DNA of 64,000 nt from Chelydra serpentina (Eukaryota > Chordata > Testudines > Chelydridae). This document shows positions 34,351 through 46,469 of the stretch, one piece after another. The notes under the pieces were generated by a model. The model had not been told where the DNA came from. It saw only the letters and a program-made list of their open reading frames with translations, and ran no database searches. Location of the stretch: the NCBI GenBank assembly GCA_037349315.1, contig JBAIAC010000033.1:19920001-19984000 (forward strand), written 5' to 3'. Both the position numbers and the translations under genes were made by a program. Within the stretch, counting starts at the first letter, position 1. Each line of letters starts with the position of its first letter.

Positions 34351-34424
34351 GATAGATTAATAAATTATGATAAAGTAGGGTTAGCAGTCTGGTTTAAGGA
34401 ACCAGATGGAAGAAAATTGATAGT

Positions 34425-34540
34425 TAAGGTTTCAGTTCTGCAAATATTTATGCATATGCTCAACTTTACATATATGAGGAGTCCCACTGAAGTCAATGGG
34501 ACTCCTCATGTGTAAAGTTATGAAATTGAGCAATTAGGAT
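34425..34540. mobile_element. Short palindromic MITE
   Basis: Outer parts (tatgctcaactttacatata and the complement of catgtgtaaagttatgaaat) pair around a near-perfect core at 34475-34508. The same type recurs, more decayed, near 3330-3690, 10870 and 14590. Superfamily not determined. Confidence 0.65.
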
Positions 34541-34654
34541 TAGGGATAATTCTTTAAACTCTTAAACCATTCTCACCAGAATTCTCCAAATTGTAAGCAT
34601 CAGTGGCATAGGCATTTTGAAATCAAGATGAGATTGTTTGCTAAAAGATACACT

Positions 34655-34755
34655 CTAGGAATTATTTTGGGGAAGTTCTATGGCTTGTGTTATACAGGAG
34701 GTCAGACTAGACAATCACAATGGCCACTTCTGGCCTAGGAATCTGAGTCTATAGT
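34655..34755 (+). mobile_element. CR1 LINE 3' tail
   Basis: CR1-type 3' wording (ggggaagttctatggcttgt, aggaggtcagactagacaat, cttctggcctaggaatctga) without coding sequence. Confidence 0.8.
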
Positions 34756-35562
34756 GGGGGGGTTGTATAAACAAATGCTATGGCGCTGCACCCATTTAAA
34801 CCAGGGCTGAATATGACCCAAAATGTGAACTAAAACAAAAAATAAAGAACTGCTCATAGTTGTATAACTAAGTCAGTTAACTATTTTTTCTTAATATATT
34901 GTTTTCCAGCTGAGATAGTGAATAAAGCTTTCTGAAGTGCCAAGGTCCCATTTAGAAAAGTCATTTAGGCACTTAAGTGCCAAGGGCCTATTGAAAATTT
35001 GACTTTGGCTCATAAATCAGTTAGGTGCTTTTGAAAATTTTACCCATTGTGCTTGACCCTGTTCTCCTTGAAATCAAAGAGTTTTGTATTAATTTAAATG
35101 GGTTGAATACCTAATACAAATAGGTGTTCAGGATTGTTCAGCAGATAAAGTTGCTAAATTTAAATGCATAACTTCTTTCGTCTGTTATTAATGACTGAAA
35201 ATTAAAATTGATAACAAAAGTGTCAATAGAGCCTTCATTTTAGCAAGATTAGGTGTCAAGTGTGTACATATAATAGCTAAATTGCTTATTATTAAAAGCC
35301 GTGAGTGCTATTTCCTGTGTATTTTAATCTGATTGATTCACCCTCTTTCCCCCCCCCTCCCCCCCCCCCCCGCTATTTTGCATTAAACAGTCTGTTTTTA
35401 AGGAACTTCTGTTGACATTAGGAACTTCCATATTCTTATATATCTAAATCAAAACATTTTTAGGAAACTATGAATTTACTAAATATTTAAAAAAGTTTCT
35501 GTCTGGGGATTTCCTAGACATGTGTCTAAATTTGTTTATATGTCTGCCATTTTTTGTTGTAG

Positions 35563-35706
35563 CTTCCTTTGAAGATTGACATAATTAAACACCCAAATGA
35601 AACTGATGGCAAAAGCACTGCTGTACATGCTAAACTCGTAGCACCTGAAGATGTTACCATTTATACATATCCTTGCATCCCAGAATATGAAGAAAAAAGA
35701 CATGAA
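35563..35706 (+). CDS. DTWD1: DTWD1 coding exon 2
   Basis: The exon is 144 bp (48 codons), with acceptor gttgtag and donor gaa|gtaaga, phase 0 to 0. It encodes [20 protein letters not shown] and then [20 protein letters not shown], which begins the DTW domain. The region matches the family strongly and shows no stop or frameshift. Confidence 0.95.
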
Positions 35707-37511
35707 GTAAGAAATTCTATAACAGGGGTGTGTGCTAGGGAAGTGTTCATGTGCCTTTCATCTCCCAACTCCTGCTGATATTGCACTTCCCCTTTGCAGA
35801 TTCAACTACTCTGCCACTATTCCTCCATGAATCCATTCCACCCCACCCAGAGCACGTCTCTGCAGTGCATAGGGATGTGGACATCCTGCCGGGCTCATGG
35901 AAATTTGCCTCCATGTGCAGCCTAAACGCATTGATTCTGTTGTGTCCACGATCCTCTCCACCTACAGAGGAGAGAGAGGATTTGGTTCATTGCGCTTTGT
36001 AGCGAGTATTTTACTTACTGCATAGAGCAGAAGTGTCAAACACCAAGCCCACTGGCCGTATTGCCCTGCTTGATGGCGTGATGTGGCCTGCTTGGCATAT
36101 TCAACTTCTGCAGAATCTAAGCTTTTATTTTGTAAAAAGTAAATTTCTAACATTTCCTGGTGCAGGGAAAACCTACCAAATGTAATTGATACATGTTGTC
36201 TTCTTGAGTCAGCACAGAGCTTGAAATAGTGACTGTGAGGAATGAGCTCCCAGTCCTCGATTAATTTCACTGCAGTGAGAATTCTGAAACCTAACAAATT
36301 TGTAATGTCAGCATTAACAAATGGGGAAGGGAAGGGAGTGAATGAAGTTCATGGGTGTGGGAATTGGCATTTGCTGCAGGGAAGGAAATGTCAAGGAAAG
36401 AACAGGGAAGAGGGAGAGAAACAGAAGAAGGAGGATTGGGAAGTCTGGGGGGAAAAAAAACAAAAAATACTGCTGATCCTAAAGGTGGTCATAATTTCCC
36501 ATTAGGATGCTGAATGTAATAAGGAAGTTTAATTATTGCCTATAGGCCATATTACACTGTTGTTTTGTTTGACATACCATTGACATCTGTGGGAATTCTG
36601 CTGTAGATTAGAGATCAGACTGGATGATCTAATCATCACTTCTGGCCTTAAAATTTATGAATTGAGGCTAACAAGTAGTCCTACATTTATACTCTGGCCC
36701 ATAGACCATAATTAAAATGGAATTTGGCCATCTTCACAATATAAGATTGCACCCTGGCATAGAGAAATAGATTAGTGTAAACATCTGCATAGTACCTTCT
36801 TGCACAGAAAATATTGGCTTGGTGGGCTAACTTTGTTTAACAGTAACACACGTAGGCTTGGCAGATTTTGATTTATTTTTTTATATATAATTTTAATGGA
36901 TATCTTTAAAGATTTTATTTTTGTTGATTTACATTTTCAAGTTGCATGAAATTTGGGTTTTAAGCAATTTGTCAATTTTTATCGATTTTACATTTTCAGT
37001 GGCAGGAAACTATCGGTACATCAGACAATAATTATTTATTGACAGCCTGTAAAGTTCTCAAGCAGCAATTTTTCTATCTTTACCTATCTGTAAATTTCAG
37101 TTATTGTCGGTGGAAACATTTTTTTAGTCTGTTTGGCTATGTATGGTGAAATCAATGTTTACTGACATTTACTGTTAAAAAGCTAATCCTTCCAAGCCTA
37201 TACGTATTTAATGAAACTCTTGCAAATAACTACAGTAATTTAAACAAATCCCTTGCCTTAATTTAGTTTTTCTTTTACCCTGTCTCTCGTCTTACCCTTT
37301 GGGGCATGTGAAATAACTTCTCTGTGAAAATGTAACTTTCATCTTGTATGGATTTAAATGGTTTGATTTTTTTTTTTGAATTTTTTGTATTTGTGTGTGT
37401 GGATTGCTGTAAGGAATAGGTATTTTCTTTTTTAATAGAAAAGTCCTTGAAACTTTAACATAATTTTCTATCAAAATGGCACTCGGATCTCTGTATTTGT
37501 TTTCATTTTAG
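35707..37511. other. DTWD1 intron; CR1 tail, otherwise unassigned
   Basis: A CR1 3' end (gattagagatcagactggat) is at about 36600-36665. A stretch at 36030-36120 (gtgtcaaacaccaagcccac) resembles one end of a hAT element, but no partner end was found. No further features. Confidence 0.6.
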
Positions 37512-37788
37512 ATTGCACTTATCTTTCCTGGTCCTAACTCAATTTCAGTAAAAGATATTATTCTCCATCTGCCAGAAAATGTTGAGAAAAATGGTAGTTG
37601 TGGCAATGATGATGATTCTTCAGCAGAGCCATTTCTCAAGAAAGCAAAAATAGAAACAAAAGAAGATAGAAACCTAATTGAATACAAATCAAACAGCAGG
37701 AGTGAAGACACTGTACTGAAGAAAGTAATATTTATTGACAGTACTTGGAATCAAACTAACAAAATAATCACTGATGAGCGACTCCAAG
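37512..37788 (+). CDS. DTWD1: DTWD1 coding exon 3 with the DTW-type motif
   Basis: The exon is 277 bp, with acceptor cattttag and donor caag|gtaaat, and ends one base into a codon. It encodes IALIFPGPNSISVKDIILHL, a variable acidic linker (NDDDSSAEPFLKKAK), then VIFIDSTWNQTNKIITDERL. The D-S-T-W there is the DTW-type motif that gives the family its name and lies at the S-adenosylmethionine/tRNA site of this TDD-superfamily fold. PGPNS is the conserved glycine-rich turn. Frame fully open. Confidence 0.96.
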
Positions 37789-38899
37789 GTAAATATTTAA
37801 ATAAAAGGGGATGTTACAGCTACAGTAAAGTGGCTAGATGAAATATACGTATTTCTTTCCTAAATGCAAAAGACCTGATTGGATACCATAGTGATGAGCA
37901 GGGTTGAAATACATACATGAAAGTAGATCTGAACATACATCAGGGGTTCAGTTATATGACTTAAAATGGAAGCTAAAGGTGGGGTTTTTTTTTTCCATTT
38001 TGTCAAATATCTGAACATGTTGTGTTACACAGAACCTGGTTCTTCCTGACAGTATTAATAATGCCATCAGTGGAAAACGTAATACGAGTGTTGCTGCTGA
38101 ATTAGCACAATGTACTTTTAGTTCTGCACAGCCTTCATTGTGTTTATATTGATTGGAAGGATGACATATTTAAGCATTCCACAGAGAATTAAAATGTGTA
38201 ACAACAATTTGGCAGTTTTATACTTTTGCTATGTAGGGCTCAATCCTGCTCCCATTGAAATCAATGGCAGTTTGAAAACTGACTTCACGAGAGCAAGAGC
38301 AAGCTCCTAGGTTGGAAGGCACATTTCCTTCATTTCTACTCTGTGTATTAGCTAGCAAGTGTATTAGCAGGTATGTATTTCGGAATGGGCATCACGGGTT
38401 TCCTGCATGGAAGATGAATGCTGCTTCGCTGCCCAGTTAGCTCATTAAATTATACTCGTATGTAGTATTTTTTTATTAGCCAATAAAAATCCTAATACCA
38501 AATATATTTAATTTAACATAAAAATTCTGTTTATCAAATAAATTGATATACACTACAGTGATGTATTGCTTTATTGCATGATGTAAATGTGAACTGATTT
38601 AAATTTAAGGTACTTAATAGTCTTGTTCACAAAGGATGAAATTCAGGAAACAAACATGCAACTAAGGAACTTGAGATTTATATGGGTGTCTTGCTCGTGA
38701 CTAAGAAGAGAAAATCCCTCCCCGCTCCCTTCCCTCCGCAGGGCCAAGTCATCGGACTGCAGCATAGCCCTTTCTTGTACCTATTTCAGCTTATAGGACA
38801 GAATAGTAGCTTCTGCCTTCTAATCACTGTGGACACCACCAGTCCGTCTGTTACTCATGCCTATAAACTGCATGCACATCTTTGACTTATACCTTTTTC
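37789..38899. other. DTWD1 last intron, left part
   Basis: Contains a small repeat fragment near 38240-38310 (caatcctgctcccattgaaa). Nothing else recognised. Confidence 0.5.
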
Positions 38900-39720
38900 T
38901 AGGTCCTCAAATCCAGGCTAAACCTAAATCTCGCAGAATCTTTTGGCATAACATCTTTAAGATATGACCATTCTTATCTATCCACACAGCTAAAACTCTC
39001 CTCCAAGCTCTCATCATCTTGCTTACTGTAACATTCTTTTCTCTGGCCTTGACAAATGCAGTCTTACCACACTTACATCCATTCAGAATGCTGCTGCAAA
39101 GATCACTTTCCTAGCCCATCACTTTGACCATGTCACCCCTCTCTTTGGATCCTTCCACTGACTCCTCATTCTCTATTGCATCAAACATAAGATGCTTGTA
39201 TTTACTTTCCAGGCACTTCATGGTTAATCCCCACCTACCTATCACTTCTCATTTGCTAGTGAGCTGTTGATGCTTGCCTCCAGTCGGCCCATGATGCCAG
39301 CCTCCATCACCCAATTGTTAAATTTTCAAATAAACACTTTTGTACTTTCTTCCATGCTGCCCCACGTGCTTGGGAGAAGCTCCTTGTAAACATCCACACA
39401 CTTACCTCGTTTCCATCTTCAAATTCATCTTCAAAACTCTCCTTTTCCATGATGCCGACAAATAGCTCAAAAATTGTTAGGCTGCTGGTGGGCAGAGATC
39501 ACTGCCTAGCTTGCTGACCAATACTGTCTTGTTTACTTGAACTCCCCCATCTGTCTGGGTCCATTGTCTTGTGTTATACTTACACTGTAGGCCCCTTGGG
39601 GCAGAGATGATCTTGTTCTGTTTGTACAGTGACCCCCATAATGGGCTCCTGGTCCATGACTAGAGCTCCTAGGCACTATAGTAATACAAATAATAATAAT
39701 GTGAGGATTTCATCTACTTA
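38900..39720 (+). mobile_element. L2-like LINE 3' end with ORF2 C-terminal remnant
   Basis: Around 39067-39235 one frame reads SIQNAAAKITFLAHHFDHVT and goes on to LVFTFQALHG. This is the C-terminal block found downstream of reverse transcriptase in L2/CR1-clade LINEs, here with an in-frame stop. The 3' tail has cactgtaggccccttggggc and cctaggcactatagtaatac and ends in an AAT triplet run, typical of L2-like LINEs. Confidence 0.78.
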
Positions 39721-39999
39721 AGTGTTGACCCAGTGGACCCTTCCCCTGGTTATATAACCCCAAATTCTCTACTCCACCTCACCATTCTAATTCTAGTCTA
39801 GTCAGGATCTTATACCGTCCTTGTCACCAAAGTATCTGAGTGCCTTCCAGTAGTCCATTAAGCGATGTGACTAATATGTGTTACGTGTGGTTTGTTCTCT
39901 CTTTTCCTCTCCCTAGGAGCAGAATTGTCTCCTCTCCTTAAGAGCAGGTTAGTGTAGTGTTGTTTTTTTTAATATGTACATACTATGTTTATATTAGAG

Positions 40000-40510
40000 A
40001 AAGTAAGTCGAAGAAGTGCGCCTTGCATTTGAAGCAGAAGGTGGTGAGATTTGTTCTGGTCCTTAGTTTCCATGGGAGTTCTTTTCATAGTCTGGGGTGG
40101 TTCTTGACAAAACTTCGTCTCCTACACAGATAAGCTTTGCTGTTGTGATAGAAAATTCCATGGTGTCTGATGAGTAGAGTGGTTGACCACAGTTTTCATT
40201 CTGGAACAGCATCTTGACATTAAGGACTGAGACCATGAATTTGAATTGACATTCTGTGGGACGCTAATGTAGAGAATGGCAGACAGATTTGATAACCTGC
40301 CTCTTGTTCAGTTTCAACTAACTCTTCTTCCATCTTGGTTGTGGTACAGTTATACATGGTGAGGGATAAGTAGAACTGTGTATCATCCCCATAGTGTTGG
40401 CATTTGAGTCCGTCATCTTACCAGTTCATCTACTGGCTACATAGAGATGACTAAAAGGACCAAAAAGTGAATTGTACTTTATGTAGAGCCAGCATGGAAC
40501 CAAATGCCTT
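40000..40510 (-). mobile_element. L2-like LINE reverse transcriptase fragment
   Basis: On the minus strand near 40380-40410 the frame reads YGDDTQFYLSL, the catalytic YxDDTQLYLS motif of L2-type reverse transcriptase with Ala changed to Gly. The surrounding frame is interrupted. It is in the opposite orientation to the LINE at 38900-39720, so it is a separate insertion or an inverted part. Confidence 0.7.
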
Positions 40511-41466
40511 TATTAGCAGAGGGTGCAGAGACTTCTTTTGTGTCCACGCCACTGATGTCTCCCTCACTTCTCCCCATTATACCTCAGATAGGACTAGCTG
40601 AGTATGTGTACTGCCTTAAAGGCATAAATTTCACCCCTACCTCCTACAATATGGACTCGTTAGAAGTTCTTTTGTGGGTTGGTTGTATTATTTTTCTCAC
40701 AGGAAAATAGATGGCATTCACATCTGTCTGTATGCACCTCAACAGCACACATCAGAGTTACACAATCACTGTCATTCTTCTGTTTCCAAAAAATAAAGTT
40801 ACTACAGTGTTTGTTCAAATAGATAAACTTAAAAGAAATACTGGAGAGAACCATTAATGAAGTGTGCCAAGAAAATGTAAAATAAAGTCTGTGTTTTGTA
40901 AGCCTGCATTTATATATTTCAGTAAATCTAGCTAATTGCACTTACAAGTGAAAGCAATACGGGACATCAATTAGCCTCGGAAATAGACAACCTAGGAGAC
41001 TTGGAAAAAATTAAGTATTTCTAAATCTTATTAGGAAAGTGGTGTAATATATCTTTAGAAAACCAAACCCAATTGCATTACAGACAGGAAATATTTGAAA
41101 GTTGCTAATGCTTGGTTAGGATTGATAGATTACTTCATTAGAAATCAGTGATCACTGGATCTAAAAAGTGAACTGTTACATTCAGTATTAATGATTACTT
41201 TCCCAGAGGTAATGCAGGATATTGGCAGCATAAGTATGGCTGTTAAAGTAGAAGATTGCTTAGGTAATTTTTCTGTAGGCTTAATCAAATCTTGTATTAG
41301 TTAACATATTCTCTTGTGCAAATATACGCCCTGCATCTGCTTCAGTTTTTAAAACATCTATGCTCCCTTCTACTTATGCAAGTAAATGATAGCCTGTAAC
41401 TGCACATGGAGGCTAGTGGAATGTGGAAGGAACTGTCTCTGTGGCATGTTGCCCCTTTATCCCATC
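40511..41466. other. DTWD1 last intron, middle; nothing recognised
   Basis: AT-rich sequence without exon signals or bounded repeats that I can support. Confidence 0.5.
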
Positions 41467-41474
41467 CTCTGGAG

Positions 41475-41792
41475 CAGTGGTGGGCAACCTGCAGGCCGCA
41501 CGCGGCCCATCAGGGTAATCCGCAGGCGGGCCGTGAGACAGCGTTTACAGTGACTGTCCACAGGCACGGCCACCTGCAGCTCCCAGTGGCCACAGTTCGC
41601 CATTCCTAGCCGATGGGAAGCAGCAGCCAGCACGTCCCTGTAGTGCATGCTGTTTCCCGCAGCTCCCATTGGCCAGGAACGGCGAGCCACAGCCACTGGG
41701 AGCTGCAGGAGGCCGTGCCTGGACAGTCACCGTAAACAGTCATGCAGCCCGCCACCGGATTACCCTGATGGGCTGCAGGTTGCTCACCACTG
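41475..41792. mobile_element. hAT MITE (318 bp) with perfect 8-bp TSD
   Basis: The ends cagtggtgggcaacctgcag and ctgcaggttgctcaccactg are inverted repeats with few mismatches. The 8-bp duplication ctctggag flanks it (41467-41474 and 41793-41800). The central part is palindromic too (ggcgagccacagccactggg-type arms). Confidence 0.95.
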
Positions 41793-42703
41793 CTCTGGAG
41801 GCATTTTGTGAGGAGGGTGCAGGTCTGCAAAGATTTCCTGCCTCTGTTTCCCCCCCCCCCCCCCCGCACCCTCCAAAAAAAATCCAAACCAGGAGGTGGG
41901 GGAACAACTTCATAAACTCCTATAGACTCTGCCTACAGTAATGTACAAATCTTTTTTTCTTTATGATTTGGACACCAAGGGTCATTCAAGGGACAACAGT
42001 TGGTAGGAGAGCCCTAGCAACACAGAGGCAAGGGACCAATATGTGGCTTCCCTTTTCATTTGCTAAATTCCCCTAGATCCACAGAGATGTTGAGAATCTG
42101 CAGATTGAGAGAAGGGGGCCAAACCCCTTGCTACTTCCACATGAGGGGCAAACAATAGCAACCAATTCAAGAACTGTAAGGAAATTCCAGTGAGCTGAAA
42201 CTAGTGGAGCTCTGAATCCCCTGCACAATAATATCCGACATGGGGATTCAGCAGAACCCTTCAGCAAGTGCTTAGAGTCAAGCATGTTCAAGTGCTTTGC
42301 AGAATCAGAGAGTAAAGCTTTAGTTGTTGAATAAAACTAGAGTGTTGGATGGAGATTCACATACTCAGAGGACGCTCCTCACAAATCTTTATCAAGGCAA
42401 AACACTCAGCAAGTGGTGATCCGTTACTCATAAGTGAGAAGCTAATCAGCGTGATTTCATCAGTCATCTGCAGCACCTCCCTTGTTGCACAAACTTATTT
42501 ATAATTTATCTTTTCTTATACATATATATTAGTCTCTCATTTTCATGTTAACTCTCCTCCCCAACACTACAACTTTAGTGTTACTTTAAAACTATTTTCT
42601 AATTTTTAGAGGGTTTTTGTTTTGTTTTTTTTGTCACAAACATGATTCTTACACATGTGCAGTTCTACTTTTGCTTATTCTATTAAATGTGATTAGAACA
42701 GAC

Positions 42704-42851
42704 CAGGGGTCGGCAACCTTCGGCACGCGGCCCATCAGGGTAATCTGCTGGCAGGCCGCGAGCCATTTTGTTTACGTTGACCATCTGCAGGCATGTCCCC
42801 CCGACAGCTCCCATTGGCCGGGAATGGTGAACTGAAGGTTGCCAACCCCTA
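42704..42851. mobile_element. hAT MITE (148 bp), short relative of the 41475 element
   Basis: The ends caggggtcggcaacctt and aaggttgccaaccccta are inverted repeats, flanked by a perfect 8-bp duplication gaacagac (42696-42703 and 42852-42859). It shares cggcccatcagggtaatc with the element at 41475, so the two belong to one family with different internal deletions. Confidence 0.95.
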
Positions 42852-42859
42852 GAACAGAC

Positions 42860-45175
42860 TCTTAAAATTCACAGCAGGCTCCTTTCAAGCCTAAATGTGC
42901 CTCCTTTCCCAATACAATCATTAAAGTAGATTAGAATGGGAGCTTGCAGGTTTTCGTATCTATCATCACAGATCTTGATGTAATTGTGAAGAAGTATGGT
43001 TGCTTGTGGTGATGATAAAAGCACATAGAAAAAGAATGGGAGCATAAGAACTAAACTCTGAAAGGTGACCGTCAGCCAAATAAAGTGCGTGTGAGAGAAA
43101 ATGGCTTTGTATGGACAAAATTTGTTTATTCTCCATACTTGTGTTTTCTAAATGTCTATACTTCCATCCTGCCTAAATCCCAGAGTGGCACGAACATTTA
43201 TTTTATTATTTGAGCTCAAAATATGTGGATACTAAACATGAAAATAAGTCAAAATGTTGACTTCCTGGATAGTCTAAGTCACTCTCATAAGAACAACTAG
43301 TGTTTGTAATAAAATATTGCCTTTGGCTGTATAGATACAGTACAGAGATGATGATGGAAATATGCTCAGTAAACAGTAAGACTTAACCTCTTCTAAATCT
43401 TTTGTTCTGAAACTCTTAAATACTCTGTGCTGAAATTAATTGATCCTGTGCCTGTATTCTCACTGGGATCAGTGATCTGACTGTTGTTTAACATCTTACT
43501 TCCCTTTCCCTGCCCCCAAATGTTAAGTGGTGGGAACTTTTGTATTGGAGCAATCTTCCCTAAATTTTAGTTCACCACTTGTAAGTTGAAACCCTGACTC
43601 TACTGAAGTCAGTGGGAGTGTTGCTATTGACTTCAGTTGACCCAGAATTTCACCCTCATTCTTTTGGTTTATTGGGTACTCCTCTGCTAAAAGAGGTCAT
43701 TGAAACTTTATATAGGAGATAAACTAGTGTCATGAAAACTGCCTTTAGTGTAAAAATTAAAGGGAATGATTAGCCTGTATCATTTTTATTATCCTCAGTT
43801 TAGACACATTTTTCATTTTACAGTTTACACACTGTTTTATGCCTGTTATGACAGTGTACTTTGAAAAGAAAATTCTATTAATATACAAGGAATCATGTTG
43901 TCAGCTGTGAAATAAATAGCTAGATTTACTTTGTGATTGCACCAGAAACAGTTAAATGTACTTTGAAGCTATATAAAAAGTACAAAATTGTAAGTGCTTG
44001 GCTACAGGCCAGTTTGGGCTCCTGAAATAGGGCCATATGGAGATGGACCAAACTTCTCTGTCTGTAATTTCCAAGCAATTCTCAGACCATGTTGTAATTA
44101 CTGATGTTAAACAATCTCAAGATACAGATTTTGCATCTTAATGTTAACATTTAAGAAGATACTTATAGTTCAGAGCCTGATTTTGCAAACACATATTCCA
44201 CACTGTAGTGCTTGCTAACCTGATTGATCCCATTGACTTATGCATTTTTAAAGACATTTCAGAGTAGTTGATGTGATTTCAATGCGGTTTTTTAGGGTAA
44301 TATGGGATTGCACTTCAGTAGGATTATTTAGGGTAAGTGACGAGGTTGCAGCATCAGGGCCTTCAGTGGCTTTTGAATCATTGCATGATCGAAATCAGCA
44401 TCATTTTATTTACTTTTATTAAATTTTGTAAATATAACAAACATTGTAAGATATTCATGTAATATGGTCCCATATCGTGCCATCAGGTTTTAAGCAAAAC
44501 TCCACTGATTTCCGTTCCACTGACTGAGCTCTGCTTAAAAACAGATGATGCGAATATATATTAAGCCCTACTACTTCTTCTCTAGACACATTAATTTCAA
44601 TAAAATAAAAAAATGTAAAGGAAAAAAGCAGATAGTAAACTTACATTTATTGTCACCAAGCCCCTGCAGACCCTCCCTTCAACAGTTTTCTTTCCTAAGT
44701 GACCTATTATAGCCATTCCAGACATCTCAAAACAAAATCCCTGAGGAACAATACCTTCCACTCTAAGGCCCTTAGCTCCATCATAAACTTAGGCATGGGC
44801 TTGAGTCTTTGCAGGATTGGGGTGAAGGTCCTGTTGCTGCAACCTGATCTATGTGGGCAGGCCTTAAGCCTATATTGAGACTCATGGAGTCAACGGTATT
44901 GTGTAGATAAAAGATCTATCATGAAGATCAAATTGCAGGGTCTGGGCCTCAAGTAGAAATATTTACGAAACTGACCTTTTTTAGGTGAGGATGGGGGAAT
45001 TATTGCCAACATTAAAAAGCAAAAACAACAACAAAAACCCCCTCAATAGCTGACAACCGTGTGCATCTTTGTGATGTTACATATAAGATCGGCAGGATTC
45101 GATTTTTTTATTGGTAAATGTTGATTTCACAGTACTCACACAAACCTAGGAAAACATTTCTGCTGCTGATGATAA
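42860..45175. other. DTWD1 last intron, right part; nothing recognised
   Basis: AT-rich; weak repeat fragments such as the one near 43590-43650 (ctgaagtcagtgggagtgtt). No exon signals supported. Confidence 0.5.
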
Positions 45176-45542
45176 TTAAGGTTAAGATTCTGTTATGGAT
45201 ATTTTCAGAAAAAGTTAGGGACAGGTGCTGGGCAATAAACAAAAATTTATCTGTCCCTGACTTTTACTAAAAATACCTTCGGGTGCGGGGACAAACAGAA
45301 TGCTGCTGGGGCCACTGCTCCTGTGGCATAGGCTGATCACTGCTGCTTCAGCCCTGGGGGGGCTGAACCAACCCCAGCCATTGCTCCGGCGGGCTCAGAT
45401 CTGGCTGCCGGTCAGCTGTTCCAGCGGCCACTGCTCCGGCAGCCCCAGGGCTGACAGCTGCTCCAGCCCTGCCCCAGAAGAAGTCACAGAGGTTCCAGAA
45501 AGTCACGGAATCCAGGACCTCCATGACTGAATCATATCCTTA
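45176..45542. mobile_element. MITE related to the 50853 element (AAGG...CCTT ends)
   Basis: It shares gttatggatattttcag, gtccctgacttttactaaaa and the end block tccatgact with the element at 50853-51361. Its ends (aaggttaagatt and the complement of aatcatatcctt) and putative duplication (gatgataatt against aaaaataatt, 7 of 10) are eroded, so it is the older copy. Confidence 0.78.
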
Positions 45543-45920
45543 AAAATAATTGAAATTTACAAATAAGCGGAGTGAGAAAAATGATGCTTGAGAACCTAGA
45601 GTTTGATTTAAGGCTGTTTGCTTTGTATATTTTCATGTGATGTTGACAATTTGTGTTTAACTGTTATAAAGTTTTAACTTTTTGAATCTTAATGTCTGCT
45701 GTGAGTAAATAATTGTCTGACTCCACACATGATTTCCTGTAATTGTGAAAATTTAAATCAAAAATCTAAAAAATGATTTAAGACCCAAAATTTTATGCAA
45801 CTGTAAAAATTTAAATTGATAAAAGTTGAAAGAATGCTTAAAAACAAACCAATATCATCCATCAAAATTATTGAAAAATTGAATTCTGCCAAGCCTAAAT
45901 ATGTAATAAATACCTAGCAC

Positions 45921-46075
45921 TTTTCACCATTGCCCTCATTGTATAAATGGGGAAATTGAGGCACAGAGAAGCAAAGTGACTTACTCAAGGTCACCCAGCA
46001 GGCCAATGGCAGAGCCGGTAACAGAACCCAAGTCTTTCAGTTCCCAATCTGGAGCTCTGTTAAGCCACAATGCCT
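45921..46075 (+). mobile_element. MIR/CORE-type SINE
   Basis: Contains the conserved core aaatggggaaattgaggcac, then agaagcaaagtgacttactc, aaggtcacccagcaggccaa and the tail of an ancient MIR. It ends about 25 bp before the acceptor of the last DTWD1 exon. Confidence 0.9.
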
Positions 46076-46101
46076 AACGTTTGTCCCCTTTTTCTTGGCA
46101 G

Positions 46102-46331
46102 GGTTACTACAAATTGAGTTGAAAACAAGGAAAACTTGCTTTTGGCGTCACCAGAAAGGAAAGCCAGATACATATCTTTCTACAATTGAAGCCATTTATT
46201 ATTTTCTTGTGGATTATCACCAGGAGGTTTTAAAAGAGAGCTACAAAGGACAATATGACAACCTGCTTTTTTTCTTTTCATTTATGTACACGTTGATAAA
46301 AAACGCCAAGAATTCTGCAGGAAAAGAATAA
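46102..46331 (+). CDS. DTWD1: DTWD1 last coding exon
   Basis: The exon takes up the split glycine codon after acceptor ttcttggcag and encodes [40 protein letters not shown] and a C-terminal helix ending NAKNSAGKE before TAA (46329-46331). The [16 protein letters not shown] block is the conserved C-terminal DTW-domain motif, where the TxE is close to the active site. Length and sequence are as expected for an intact gene. Confidence 0.97.
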
Positions 46332-46433
46332 GCCAAGACATCTATTTGTCTGTAAATAGCACCATGTTTGTTTTTCTTGAATTATGATGGTGTAGTAATA
46401 CAATTTTTTGTCTAAATAACATTTGAGTTCAAT

Positions 46434-46439
46434 AATAAA
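46434..46439 (+). terminator. DTWD1: DTWD1 polyadenylation signal
   Basis: An AATAAA hexamer 103 bp downstream of the stop codon, followed by a GT-containing stretch (gtgtattacactctgaagttgt), a typical poly(A) arrangement. Confidence 0.75.
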
Positions 46440-46469
46440 ACACAGTGTATTACACTCTGAAGTTGTCTG

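Larger units (their letters stand above)
34359..35562. other. DTWD1 intron with a palindromic MITE and a CR1 tail
   Basis: A short inverted-repeat element, with centre tgaggagtcccactgaagtc against its complement, lies at about 34425-34540. A CR1 3' tail (ttttggggaagttctatggc, tacaggaggtcagactagac) is at about 34655-34750. A C-rich run at 35348-35371 precedes the next exon. No other features. Confidence 0.7.
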
